Positions 1 to 10,575 are shown, counted from the first letter of the stretch. The stretch is DNA of 41,229 bases from Stentor coeruleus (GCA_001970955.1 MPUH01000660.1:1-41229); one strand, 5' to 3'. Made by a program: numbers and translations. The notes: generated from the sequence alone by a model not told the origin.

Positions 1-760
1 TTATCTTATTTGTAGTATTCTTATTTTGAACATAAATAATTATAATTTTAGCATTTTCATACAAAACATATTAACTATTAAACTCAAACTATGAAAAATC
101 ATTAAATATTCTCAAAGTCTCATAAATAAATATATTGTTTAAAGTGTCCTTTTATGCATTATTGTACACTTTTTATTTAAATATACATATAAACAATAAT
201 AAAATAACCAGTCTATATTGTTATTTGGTTTAATTGATTACGTAAACACATTGTAATAGTCATAAAAAAGAGCATAATTTTAAATGATACTTCTTATCAA
301 TTTTAGAAGTTTTTGATGTTTAAGAATTCCTTTCCGCTCATATTTCCTTAAAACTACATCTTTATCTTATATATTTTCCATATCATACAAACCAAACATG
401 ATTTAAAACTATATTTATAAACATATAATAATTACAAAAATATATTCTAAAATCTAATTTCTATAGTAAACATATAATATTTCGCTTTAATAATCATTAT
501 TAAAAAAATATCATATAAGATGTAAACAAATATCCTGGGCGAAGTTTATAAAATAAATATCAATAAAAATCAATCGAAATTTTATCTTAAATATTCTTTT
601 TAACTTATTCATTAGAGTATGCAAAATATTTTTTTAGATTTTGATTATTATTTTACTTGGTATAATAAATAAATATTTTCTTTATGATTAAGTTAATAAA
701 TGAATATCTTGATATTATGTATAAATAAATAAAGTTTAAAGTAAGTTAAGGTGGCATGGT
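1..760. other. AT-rich gene-less stretch
   Basis: I see no coding frame of convincing length, no RNA gene and no repeat in this stretch. Both strands are full of stops and there is no clear strand skew, unlike the flanks of genes further right. Confidence 0.6.
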
Positions 761-1039
761 TTAAACCTTGTCCGATCGAGGTTTGTTTGTCCTATGATCT
801 CTCTCTTTAGGTAGATTTGGTATGTTAAACCATTCGTTGTCACTGATTATGTGACTCTTTATTTGGCTGAGGAGGTCTTTACTGTTTCTTTTCTTTAGCG
901 TCAAGATGATGGAGGCAAGTCTTGTGTTCACCTTGTTTTTCTTGAAGAATCCAGCTTGCTTTAGGCATGTCTTGAAGTTCTTATGGTTTTCATAGCAAAC
1001 TGGACATTTAGTTCTAGAAGTGTTATTAAATAAGTAATA
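761..1039 (-). pseudogene. Broken reading frame with CCHC-like cysteine knuckle
   Basis: On the minus strand a frame stays open for 92 codons (1039 down to the TAA at 763-761) but has no ATG. A stop (1042-1040) lies directly upstream and I found no 15-nt intron that would supply a start. The patch is richer in G+C than everything around it. The product is basic and contains a C-x2-C-x3-H-x5-C motif near its N-terminus (KCPVCYENHKNFKTC), then a Lys/Leu-rich helical stretch and a polar tail ending in SDKV. The overall C-to-C spacing resembles a CCHC zinc knuckle, which in eukaryotes is often found in retroelement proteins. I cannot name the source gene. It may be a 3' fragment of a mobile element or of a host gene, or an exon whose partner lies elsewhere. 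Confidence 0.4.
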
Positions 1040-2203
1040 TTAGAAATAAATCATATAGATTTCTTATCGAAATGCTTATCAGAACATTTTTTTATCAAAT
1101 GGAAAAATATATGTTTTATCTTACGAGTAATAATGAAATACTTTCTTTTTTAAAAGTTTTTTCAATGTTGACTATATTTTTGTTTATGCTAATCAGCTAT
1201 GAAAATTAATATTCTTGTAAACTTAAACAAAATAAAATGCTTATGAAAAGAAGAGAATTATATTCATCATAACTTTATGGTCTTCTTGCCATAAAGTCAA
1301 ATAAGTATATAGCTACTTAATGCAATGATAAAGAGAAATGGTAAAAATTAAAAGAATTTATCTAATAAAAGAAGCATTTTTACAGAAAGCCGTCGAAATC
1401 ATATAGGCTAATCCAGATGAGAGATGATAAAACTGGAATTTTTAAAAGATTTTTTTTTTGAGAGTAATAAAAATATAAAAATCACAGACTGCCTATAAAT
1501 TTGATTTACATAGAATTTTTTCGAAGAAACATTATTCGAGTATTATACTAAGATTATTTATTTATACATTATAATCTTTCTGATATTCTGTATTCATAAT
1601 CTAATACATAAAGTCAATTTTATAAGCTTTAATGTTTTGATTTTAATAACATATATTCTTACCCTATACAACAATGATATTTAAATCGCTTTAACCTATA
1701 AATCATATCACTATTAATTATTATACATTTCTTCAAACCAAATGATTAAGTTCTTTTAGATAAATCATAATAATTGGATTGACTATCTCTTTATATTAGC
1801 TTGATATTGTTTTCTTTAAAAAAATTTTTTTTTTAGTTGAGGAATCATATAAAATGCATTCTACATCTTTTGATGCTGTATTAAAAGGACTTATATCAAG
1901 GCTTTTTATTTTCAAAAAATTATATAATTATAGGCATTATTAACTTAGACAGTGCGACCATTTTTCTCTAGGAAAATATGCAGTTCAGCATTTCATTATA
2001 AAAAATCAGCAAGTCAATCATATAAAATATGAATTTATCACTAGATTTCATTGATTTTTAAGAGATTTTCTGAATTCAATAACTATAAAACTATTTGCGG
2101 TAATACAATTTTTTATATGTTATAATGATTTTCTGTAAAAAAAATGATTTTCTAGAGAGGGTTAGGATTCACTTATTGTTATTTACTATTAGTTAACATT
2201 ATT
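1040..2203. other. AT-rich gene-less stretch
   Basis: No supportable gene. It contains T- and A-homopolymer runs and many stops in all frames. Confidence 0.55.
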
Positions 2204-2407
2204 TTAAAATAGTAAACTGTTAGAACACTCTAAAAATGATTTGACTTCAGTAATAGCAGTAAGTTTCTTCGGCATGTTACTCAAATTTTCTTGATTCGAT
2301 CGTATTTTTAATAAAGGAAATCTTTTGTGAGTATGTTGTATACAAATAGAACCAGAAGTCTCTTTTAAGTCCTCCTTTTTTGTTTTCCGTAAAGGTGCGC
2401 ATCCCAT
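2204..2407 (-). CDS. Small MGC-family protein (copy A), predicted N-myristoylated
   Basis: Predicted 67-aa protein, one of four paralogues in this 8-kb region. The frame extends upstream to 2440, but I place the start at the ATG at 2407 because all four copies align from Met-Gly-Cys. Gly2 followed by Cys3 is the classic signal for N-myristoylation plus palmitoylation, which would tether the peptide to a membrane; this is predicted. The first 16 residues after MGCA are basic and polar. Shared family positions are Pro31-x-Leu33-Lys34 and the C-terminal block Leu49-x2-Ile-x-Glu54-x2-Ser-Phe-Leu59-Glu60-x-Ser62. Relative to the other three copies it carries three extra residues before Pro31; from there on the spacing is identical. 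There is no transmembrane segment and no known domain. Function unknown. Confidence 0.75.
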   Translation of the reverse strand: MGCAPLRKTKKEDLKETSGSICIQHTHKRFPLLKIRSNQENLSNMPKKLTAITEVKSFLECSNSLLF

Positions 2408-2440
2408 TATCTTTTTTTTATTAAGCATGTTAATTTCCAA

Positions 2441-4152
2441 ATTAACTCAAGATAGTTCTATTTATTTATAAGATCTATTTTTCAGTAGATTTTTAGTTCA
2501 CAAAGGATTTTCTAGTATTATAAAACTTAGCCATTATATTAAAATAAATTATCTGATAAGAATTCAGTGTAAAAAGCAAGAAAAAGTTTAAAATTTCATT
2601 TATGTTTTTGGTTAACGCTTATTAAATATTCTAGTTTTCTATAAACATAGACTTTATAAGCAAGGAATTTGTTTTAAAATTCAAGTATTTATATGAATTA
2701 CTATCAGCTATTATTATCATAGAGAGCCTTAAATAAAATTTTTCTTTGAAAAAATGTATTGATTCTAATTGAAATTAATTATATAGGTAGGATTACAAGT
2801 ATAAGTGATATAAAATTGATAAGGGATTTAAAATCAAATAAATATAATGATATAGATAGGCTTTGATTATATTTTACAATTGTATAAAGTTATTACATAA
2901 CTCATATCATAATATACTGAATAAAGTTATTACATAACTCATATCATAATATACTGAATAATATTAGATAATATTAAATTAACTACATAAAGTTTTAGAA
3001 TAATCTAGAACCTTAAAGCTTATTGAATTTATAAATATAAAGCTGATAAACTATCTTGAAGATTATAACTATAAACATATATCAAACTAGTTTTTTAGCT
3101 ACTAATTTCTAAGAAAAATTATGTTAAACTTTTAATTCGAAAAATAAAGTTTAATTTCATATAGAAAATATATCACAACTAGATTTCTTATGTATAGTAA
3201 AAATTTTTCTTGTATTAAAACTAGCAAATCCCATGTTTTTATTTGAAAATATAAAATTATCAACACAAACTATTAGTAAATATTTCATATTTTTGCATAA
3301 AATTTTATTTGATATATGGATTGCATTCCAAACGCATTGGTAAAACTCATGTAATCAGATATTCTCTCAATTAAATAAATAAGGTGTATATTACAACTTC
3401 TTTTATCGCATATGCAAAAAAAAATATCCTGAAATCAGACTAAAAACTCATAATAAAACCAAAAAAGTTAATATAAAAACTCAAGAGATTCACGGTAATA
3501 CATTAGTCAATATTTAATACAAAATAACAATAAAATCATTATTCATTTGGGAAATATCTAAGTAAAAGTTCATCTTTTAGACTTGTATTGAGGTTTATTT
3601 CCTTGTAATGGTTTAATTATTACTATTATTAGATAATTGTATAATTTTACTAATATAATAATTATTTGATATGGTATTAAGTACAAAAATAAATGGGTAT
3701 TTTCTAAGTTAAGTATGGGCATTATTTATATAAACAGTCACTTAATCCATGAAAACATAAGAATTCTTATATAAATACTCATTAGTATTAGTTAGGAATT
3801 ATCTCTTGACTATTGTCCAGCCCTTGCTAACATATAAATACTCATAAAACAAACTTATATATAAATACTAAAGCTTGCTGAGTATATTTTAAAATTGATA
3901 TTCCCTTTAGCTTATTTAATAATCAAATCACAGAATCTCTAAAATTTATATTTCCTTTAGTTTTTTTTTGTCATTAAATCCCCCTATCTGTTGAGTATTC
4001 TAGTAATAAATGATTTATTTTGTCTTTTGCATACAAAAATACATATTTTTCTCATACAATCATATATAAATTATTTGTTTTTCAGCTCATAATAGTTTGT
4101 GGTATTGGATTAACAATTCATGTTAATATGCATAAATATAATTAATATAACA
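2441..4152. other. AT-rich gene-less stretch between MGC copies A and B
   Basis: No gene can be supported here. The only structured element seen is the 37-bp tandem duplication listed separately. Confidence 0.55.
2884..2957. repeat. Two perfect tandem copies of a 37-bp unit
   Basis: Units at 2884-2920 and 2921-2957 are identical (they begin ATAAAGTTATTACATAACTC). The following bases start a third copy for only a few nucleotides. No N lies between them, so it differs from the assembly-join duplications elsewhere in the window. Perfect identity suggests a recent slippage duplication. Confidence 0.9.
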
Positions 4153-4353
4153 ATGGGATGTGTTAGTGTTAAATCAAGTATCACATATGATGAAGATTAT
4201 CCAGTGGAGAAAGCAAAGATTTTATCGCATTTGCCTTCTCTGAAAGTCAGAAATTCAATACACATAAAAAGCAAATTTCATAAAAATCTACGAGTTGTTG
4301 TAGAAGTGAGTCCATACTTAGAGATATCAGAAACAAGTTTAAATAGCTTGTGA
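4153..4353 (+). CDS. Small MGC-family protein (copy B), predicted N-myristoylated
   Basis: Predicted 66-aa protein. An in-frame ATG exists at 4120, but the ATG at 4153 gives the MGC start shared by all four paralogues and is preferred. It begins MGCVSVKSS: Gly2 for myristoylation, Cys3 for palmitoylation, small residues and a Lys at 5-8. Family positions are Pro28, Leu30, Lys31, Leu46, Glu51, Leu56, Glu57 and Ser59, at the same numbers as in copies C and D with no gaps. Copy B is the most divergent in the C-terminal block, having Pro54 where the others have Ser. It ends with TGA. The 5' flank is very AT-rich and no promoter element is recognised. Function unknown. Confidence 0.8.
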   Translation: MGCVSVKSSITYDEDYPVEKAKILSHLPSLKVRNSIHIKSKFHKNLRVVVEVSPYLEISETSLNSL

Positions 4354-5910
4354 TAAGCTAAATAATTTGTAAAAATCATTCGTTTAATCTCTGAATTATA
4401 TACCTTAGAATCTTAAAAGAAAATGTAACATCATATTTAAAACTAACTAATTAAATCGTCGTATACTTAGAAGAAAGTTATATCGAAGATTTTTATAGAA
4501 TTTATTATAAGTAAAATTGCAAGAGAAAAGTTTTTTGTTTTTTAGATGAAGAAAATTTAGTAGAGCCGAGTTTAAATAATATTTTGCAAAAACATATAAG
4601 CATTACTAAAATAAGTATATTTAAAGTTTTATTATGCGCCCTTAAGTGAATAGTGAAAATACCTGCAAAATAGTCAAGTACATAATTTTCTCAACCAAAA
4701 TTGCCTATATGCAAATTTTCAAAGCAAATTTTATTACATATCTGATTATTTTATATGATAAACTAGATAAGATTTACTTTATACAGCGTCGATCCTTAGG
4801 AATGAGTAATCATATTATCAAGAACTCAAGCAAAAAAGTGAAAACTGGAATTTTTATAGTTTTGCCAGGAATATAAAAATTGATAGCATAAAATCATTTA
4901 AAATTCGTTTATAATGAATAGAAGTAGTATTTTATACAACCTATATGCTTATATATGTGAAATTTTTAAATTTGCTAGAGATATAATAAAGTTTTTCCTG
5001 CAAGACAAAAAATGGCTGACTTATTAGTTATAGGCACTCTCTGCAAATATTTATTCCTCAAAGCTTTCTCGGCATCTTGTAAATATAATTTATATTCTTC
5101 TAGTATCATCAATATAGTCTTTAGAATAAAATCTATCACATAATCATCATAATCTAAAGTTACTCGATGACTATGAATAGAAAAGGAAAAAAATTAGGAA
5201 ATATCGCCCTACAATAAGAAGGTTTTATTAGAAACTGTATTTACTGACCCATTCAAAACATTTTGAAAATTACACCAAATAAAATTTTTCTTAACATAAA
5301 AAAGTAAGCATTTTGACATAAGTAAAAATCCAGCATATCCTGCATACAAAATTTATCATATTTTTGGTCTTTTTACTATATAAATACTCAAGGCTATTAT
5401 TCTTTTTGGTCTTAAGTTTAAATATTAATTCTCTTCTAATATATTTATAATATAAATCATTCATATGATAAGGTTTTGGCTTACTTATTATAAAAATTTT
5501 AATCAAACTAATCTTTAGAGTATAAACGGTTATAATTTTATTTTCATATATGGCTTACATGATGTTTGTATTAAGCATTATAAAACAATTTTTGGTGCAG
5601 ATTGGATAAAAAATATATGCATGAGTAAAAATATAGCTTTTAATGTGTTTGCATAAACGATTTTTTTTTATTACTAAGAATAGCTTCAACTTCAACTTTA
5701 GCTTTGCAATTATGTGATTTTGTACGCTTTTATAACAGAGAAGTTTAATTCTAATTAAGAATTGGTAACTTTTAAAACCATATGAGAATATAAACTCTAT
5801 AATTTTATGATTTTTTCCTTTAAGTTATTATAATCTGACTTAATACCTCAAGACTATTTTTCATGATTATATTCAAACTTATTTTCATGGTAACTAATAC
5901 AAAATATAAA
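4354..5910. other. AT-rich gene-less stretch between MGC copies B and C
   Basis: Only short chance frames with non-ATG starts are present (for example 4646-4876 and 5291-5506). Nothing here can be supported as a gene. Confidence 0.5.
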
Positions 5911-6105
5911 ATGGGCTGTGCAATAAGAGCGAAAAGTGTTAAAACTATGCCAGAAATGACACCTTATACACCTTCATATTCCAAATCATACCCTAGACTT
6001 AAAGTAACTCAGTTAAACATAGAAAATCAACTACTACCGATAAGATTGATAACTATAAAAGAAGAAAACTCCCTACTTGAAAGTTCCCCAGGAAAATTAA
6101 CCTAG
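5911..6105 (+). CDS. Small MGC-family protein (copy C), predicted N-myristoylated
   Basis: Predicted 64-aa protein. The frame is open upstream to an ATG at 5863, which would add a hydrophobic 16-residue leader. The ATG at 5911 is chosen because the MGC start is conserved in all four copies and a leader would abolish myristoylation. It begins MGCAIRAKS, with Gly2, Cys3 and basic residues following, as expected for a dually acylated membrane anchor. Pro28-x-Leu30-Lys31-Val32 and Leu46-x2-Ile-x-Glu51-x2-Ser54-x-Leu56-Glu57-x-Ser59 fall at exactly the same positions as in copies B and D. Copy D on the opposite strand is its closest relative in the C-terminal block (both RLITI). Function unknown. 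Confidence 0.8.
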   Translation: MGCAIRAKSVKTMPEMTPYTPSYSKSYPRLKVTQLNIENQLLPIRLITIKEENSLLESSPGKLT

Positions 6106-6742
6106 TGCGATATACATGATAATAGATAAAAAATAATCATATGTCTTTTAAGTTGAGTTTATAACTTTATATGTAAAGCATAAGCTTAGATTTTTAGTTC
6201 TTTTTGATTTTATTCATGAAACGATTATAGTTATTTCATATAATTTTAGAAATTATATCAAGATTTTTGTTTGTTAATGCGATAAAAATAATACTTAAGC
6301 TTTCAAAAATCTTATGAAATTGATAATAGTTACTAGAAGTAGATTAGAAGATGAAAAGATGATTTTTGTGATAATTTATTAAAGATAATAGTTAAATGCT
6401 ATTGAGATATTGAAGTAAATACTATCTTAGATAAGGAACTTATATATTATACAACTTCTGAAAAAAAAATAGTAATTTGCTGATGATAATTAAATATAAT
6501 AAAATTGTATTGTTTGGTGGATATTCAAACCAACCTTAAACTTTTATAAATATATATGTTAAATTAAAGTGAACTAATCTTGAGAGTATATAATCATTAT
6601 AAGTTATAACTTTTATGATTAAAATAAATGTATATGATAATAAAATATGTACTAGCTTAAAGCTAGTATCAGATATGGCAAAGATTATAAATGTTAAATT
6701 TCATCATAGTTTATTTTATAAGACTAAGTGAATTGTATACTT
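6106..6742. other. AT-rich spacer between MGC copies C and D
   Basis: The 3' ends of copies C (+) and D (-) face each other across this spacer. It holds no gene. A near-perfect palindrome at 6650-6668 is listed separately. Confidence 0.5.
6650..6668. repeat. Short palindrome with 9-bp arms
   Basis: TACTAGCTT and AAGCTAGTA are inverted copies separated by one A. It lies 74 bp past the stop codon of MGC copy D. It could form a hairpin, but a role in 3'-end formation is only a guess. Confidence 0.6.
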
Positions 6743-6934
6743 TCAAAGATCACCTGTTGAAATTTCAAGGTAAGACCGAGCTTCTAGAATTGTTATTAAC
6801 CTTCTATGATTACTTCCATTATTAGACTTCTGTTCTGATAGTCTTAGAACAGGATATTTACTTTTTGATACAGAAATACTAAGTTGATGTAAAGTTTCAG
6901 GTTTTGGCTTTTTTCTAACTACAGCGCAACCCAT
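6743..6934 (-). CDS. Small MGC-family protein (copy D), predicted N-myristoylated
   Basis: Predicted 63-aa protein starting directly at MGC with no upstream in-frame ATG, which supports the start chosen for the other three copies. MGCAVVRKKPKP combines Gly2, Cys3 and a strongly basic patch, so myristate, palmitate and electrostatic binding to an acidic membrane are all predicted. Family positions are Pro28, Leu30, Arg31, Leu46, Glu51, Ser54, Leu56, Glu57 and Ser59. The C-terminal block (RLITILEARSYLEIS) shares its first five residues with copy C. It is convergent with copy C. No known domain, no transmembrane helix, function unknown. Confidence 0.8.
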   Translation of the reverse strand: MGCAVVRKKPKPETLHQLSISVSKSKYPVLRLSEQKSNNGSNHRRLITILEARSYLEISTGDL

Positions 6935-8080
6935 TTCTTTATTATTTATAGGACCATATATTTTCTTATATTAATTCTATTCATAATATGTAAGGCTTTA
7001 AATAATAGCTATCATCATGTATCTTTTATCATTCTTCACCTAAAATTGGATAATAACTATATAGAACCACATAATACATGAAATATTTATGTTTAGAAAA
7101 CATATAGGTTTGAGTTTTAATAAAAGTGTAAACTAATCCCTTTAATGGATTGGATTTATAAATTTTTTTTTCAAAGGTGGATCAAAAAAAGCAAGAAACA
7201 TATAAAAATTCATCAAAATAGATTTTTTCCTATGATTATCTAAGAATTATTATTAGCCCATAATTTTCTAGCCTATGCTCATATAGTAAATTTCTAAGCG
7301 GAGTTACTCAGAGAATTATAAATGACTATTAGATAATTTATGATTATAATATTTTTTTTTTACTTCATATTTTCGACTTATTAACTCCATCTACGATTTT
7401 TCCAGTAACTTTTTATCTCTTCACTATTACTTGACTATGAAAGTTCATACAGTCATTATTGTAAACACAATCTATTATTATACATGAAACATTCGATTAT
7501 AAAAACTATGAATTTTTAGCAAACTTTGAAGAGTATATACAATTCAAATTGATATGCATTTANGAATTTTTAGCAAACTTTGAAGAGTATATACAATTCA
7601 AATTGATATGCATTTATAAATGAAATATATTGATCAATTTTAAAAGAATTCATTTTTTTACAGGGCTATGCCAAATACCTTATAAAATAATTCTTTTAAA
7701 ATCACTTCATTATTATTTTGAAAGTATTTTTTACCGCTTAGCATGTAGTACAGTGTTAACAGTTCATACAATATTATTAACCATAATTTTTCGAACTGAA
7801 GAAATATCAAAGTTTTTTATATTAAAAACATAAAGTAAACATATCAAAGATTTCATTTCGGAACACAAGGCAATTACTAACAAAAGCATTAGATTAAATT
7901 AAATTTTACAAAATATTTACTATCCTGTTTATATCTAAATAATCACATATATAATCTCTAATTATTCATTTTATATCTTAGCATAATTATATCATAAATT
8001 TTATCACAATATTTACCTTTGTTTATTTTTTCTTATACAATAGTCTATCTATACTGATAGACTTTCATTATAATATTTAA
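6935..8080. other. Spacer between MGC copy D and DRC4
   Basis: No supportable gene. The frame at 7630-7833 starts with TTG and is of low-complexity AT-rich character. The spacer includes an assembly join (7510-7616). The last 200 bases before 8081 show the C/A/T-rich, G-poor character typical of 5' flanks in this window. Confidence 0.5.
7510..7616. other. Assembly join: 53-bp duplication around one N
   Basis: Bases 7510-7562 and 7564-7616 are identical and are separated by a single N at 7563. This is the signature of two contig ends that overlap but were abutted instead of merged. The real sequence probably has one copy. Confidence 0.92.
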
Positions 8081-9514
8081 ATGGGAGCGAAAAAAGGTGG
8101 TAAAAGCAAAGGTAAAGGAGGAGGGAAAAGCAAAGGAAAGCGTGGGGGAGAAGCAGAAGCTAGAAAAAAAGCTGAAGCCGTAGACGACATAGAAAGTGAA
8201 GAGTACAAAACCAACCTCATGCTTGAACTCGATGAAATTATGCGAGAAACTGATATCGAAAAAGGTTTCGCTTCCTTATATCAACAAGAACGTGAACGCA
8301 TAAACTACTTCTGGATCGCTGAAAAAAAGCATTTAGAAGAAGTCCAAGCCGATTTACGTAACAAAGATTGGTCTTTACAAGAACTTAAAGAAAAACACGA
8401 TATTGAAATCAACGTCTGTAAACAACGTGTCAAACATTTGCTTTTCAACAATTTAGACAACTTAATCGAAGCTAAAACCAGTTCAGAAATGACTTTAAAA
8501 AACTCAGAAGATGAACATAGATATAAACAAAGAGAACTAAAATACGATGTTCGAGCTTTACTTGTTACTGAAAAAGAAAAAGAAGTTAATCATGAAGACT
8601 ATTTAAGAGCATTAAAAAAAGATGAAGATAAGAAGAAAATGGAATTAAGACATGAATTTGAAAGAAGAGCTACTGAGATGAAAGATAGATATACAGAAAA
8701 AATGAACCGGTTAAGAGCTGATATGGAAGAGAAAAAGAAAAGAATAATTGAGCAAATTGAAGCTAAGATGAACCAGTCAATAAAAGATTTAACGAGAATG
8801 CATCAACAGAAACTTTTGGATATACAAAATTATTATAAAAATATCACAGATTCGAATATTTCTCATATAAAACAACTTCAAGATGAAGTGCATAAACTAA
8901 GGAAAATCGAAGTTTCACATTTGAAAACTTTAAACAAACTGAAATTTGAAAATAAACATTTTGTCAACCCACTTAAAGAAACTAACAACCTTGTCGAGCT
9001 TAAAAAAAAAGAACTTGAACAGTATATGAAAGATAAAGCTGAGTTGCATAATACTTTTGAAAGAATTACTCAAGTTGAAGAAGAAATACGTCAATGGACT
9101 TGGGAATATGAAGTTTTATTACAACAATATGATTATCTTGTTAGAGAAAGAGATGATGTTTATACAAGATTCCAAGATTCAATATTGGAAGTTCAACAGA
9201 AAGTTGGGCTTAAGAATCTTGTGTTAGAAAAAAAACTGGAAACGATATCTGAGACATTAGAAGCTAAGGATATACAGCTTTATCAAGTTGTTACAGCTGC
9301 ACATCTTAGTCCTGAAGCATTAGCTCAAGTTAGTTCATCGCTGGAAGATGTAGAAACTGCTAAGAATGAACAGATTAATCTTATTCAGACTGAGTTGAAG
9401 AAAATTAGAGAGGCGCATTCGAATATGGTTAAGACTTATGAAGGGAAATTGTTTGAGTTTGGTATACCAGTTGAGGAACTTGGATTTGATCCACTTGTTC
9501 CAGCTAATATTTAG
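8081..9514 (+). CDS. DRC4: Dynein regulatory complex subunit 4 (GAS8/trypanin family)
   Basis: 477-aa protein, the usual length for GAS8/DRC4. In cilia this protein is a core subunit of the nexin-dynein regulatory complex, which links neighbouring outer doublets and controls dynein activity. Residues 1-34 form a Gly/Lys-rich basic tail (repeats of KGKGGGKSKGK type) as in other DRC4 proteins and suited to microtubule contact. From about residue 45 to 430 the protein is almost continuous charged coiled coil, with the family-type stretch around 348-372 (IRQWTWEYEVLLQQYDYLVRE region) and a conserved C-terminal part after 400 (LEAKDIQLYQVVTAAHL). No intron. Third positions in the first third of the gene are often C, hinting at codon selection for expression. 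The 3' flank is nearly C-free on this strand (see findings). Identification is by family resemblance and is strong. Confidence 0.93.
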   Translation: MGAKKGGKSKGKGGGKSKGKRGGEAEARKKAEAVDDIESEEYKTNLMLELDEIMRETDIEKGFASLYQQERERINYFWIAEKKHLEEVQADLRNKDWSLQELKEKHDIEINVCKQRVKHLLFNNLDNLIEAKTSSEMTLKNSEDEHRYKQRELKYDVRALLVTEKEKEVNHEDYLRALKKDEDKKKMELRHEFERRATEMKDRYTEKMNRLRADMEEKKKRIIEQIEAKMNQSIKDLTRMHQQKLLDIQNYYKNITDSNISHIKQLQDEVHKLRKIEVSHLKTLNKLKFENKHFVNPLKETNNLVELKKKELEQYMKDKAELHNTFERITQVEEEIRQWTWEYEVLLQQYDYLVRERDDVYTRFQDSILEVQQKVGLKNLVLEKKLETISETLEAKDIQLYQVVTAAHLSPEALAQVSSSLEDVETAKNEQINLIQTELKKIREAHSNMVKTYEGKLFEFGIPVEELGFDPLVPANI

Positions 9515-10575
9515 GATAGAAATACTAGGATAGTTTATGCTAAATGATTGATTTTAGTTTAGGTGTTAATGTTAGGATGTGGAGGTAAAGGATAGTATAT
9601 TATTGTAGTAGTGTTTGGAATATATCATGTATAGGTGATGAAATATTTGGTAGGATTTGTGTAGAATATTGTGGATTATTTTGGAAATTCTTAACTTTTT
9701 AATGTAAATTAGTGAACTGTAGTTTGTGAATATAAATGATTATTAAATAGATTAAGAGATATATAGTTATATATATGTTATTATATATATTATATCTGAA
9801 AATTATCATAGTTTATTAGATATTTAAGCATATGCTCAGTTGATAACTATTTTTATATTCTGAATAAGAGTTCATAGAAAGGTAAATAGCATCTTGAAAT
9901 TCTTGGGAAAAATAATTTATTAGAATCATGAGTAGTTCCCTTCTAATAACAATCAATGTGATTGTGGGATTAAAATTTTATAACAAATTTGGGATGAGGT
10001 TTATTAAAAGATATATTATAAAAATAATCTTTGATATGAAGTTAATTTATATCATTTTGGGAATATTAGGATATAAGGTAAGAATTGTGTTTATTATTAG
10101 TGATATGCTTGGACAAGTTTTTAATTAATCAAAAATTATAGGATTTCAAGTTTATCTATATACCTAATCTTATATTTGTGTATTATACCTTTTTACTATC
10201 TTATATTTAAAAATTAATAACAACTTTTTTAATATTTACTAAGCTAATCTAATAACAACAATTATTTATAGTATATTATCATCGCATTCCAAAAACCAAA
10301 ACCTATTTTCTTCAATAATATATCCTCATAAAAACCTTTATCATATCTTCTTAATAACTTAATTTAAATTTTCCTTATCCAATTCATCTTATCCTTCAAA
10401 ACCACTCAAATAAAAAACTCACTCTCATCTTTTAACAAAAATCCTCATTCAGATAGCCATAAATCCAAAAACTATTCAAAAATCATTCAGAACCATCTTC
10501 AAAAACCTAAATCCATCCTGACATTTTTTACTCAGTATGGAAATGGCGTTATCATAAATATAATAAAATCCTCAA
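9515..10575. other. Intergenic region between DRC4 and DYRK-like kinase
   Basis: Left part (9541-9689) carries only one C on the + strand; right part (10285-10451) carries no G on the + strand for 167 nt. This matches a 3' flank followed by a 5' flank of tandem + genes. A 66-codon hydrophobic frame at 9928-10128 starts with ATG but has biased low-complexity composition, and I do not count it as a gene. Confidence 0.55.

Noticed and set aside
4500-4640. Possible fifth MGC-family C-terminus (D-E-E-N-L-V-E-P-S-L)
   Set aside because: Lacks the MGC start and the Leu-x2-Ile-x-Glu spacing; resemblance too slight.
4646-4876. 76-codon + frame between MGC copies B and C
   Set aside because: Starts with GTG, low-complexity AT-rich translation, no similarity to the MGC family.
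5291-5506. 71-codon minus frame
   Set aside because: Opens with TTG, Lys/Ile/Tyr-rich as expected by chance in AT-rich DNA.
7510-7616. Direct repeat of 53 bp as a biological repeat
   Set aside because: The N at the junction and the same pattern at four other places show an assembly join.
7630-7833. 67-codon + frame upstream of DRC4
   Set aside because: TTG start, composition by chance, no motif.
9928-10128. 66-codon hydrophobic + frame after DRC4
   Set aside because: Has an ATG, but Ile/Phe/Lys-rich text is expected here from AT-rich, C-poor 3' flank composition; no conserved pattern.
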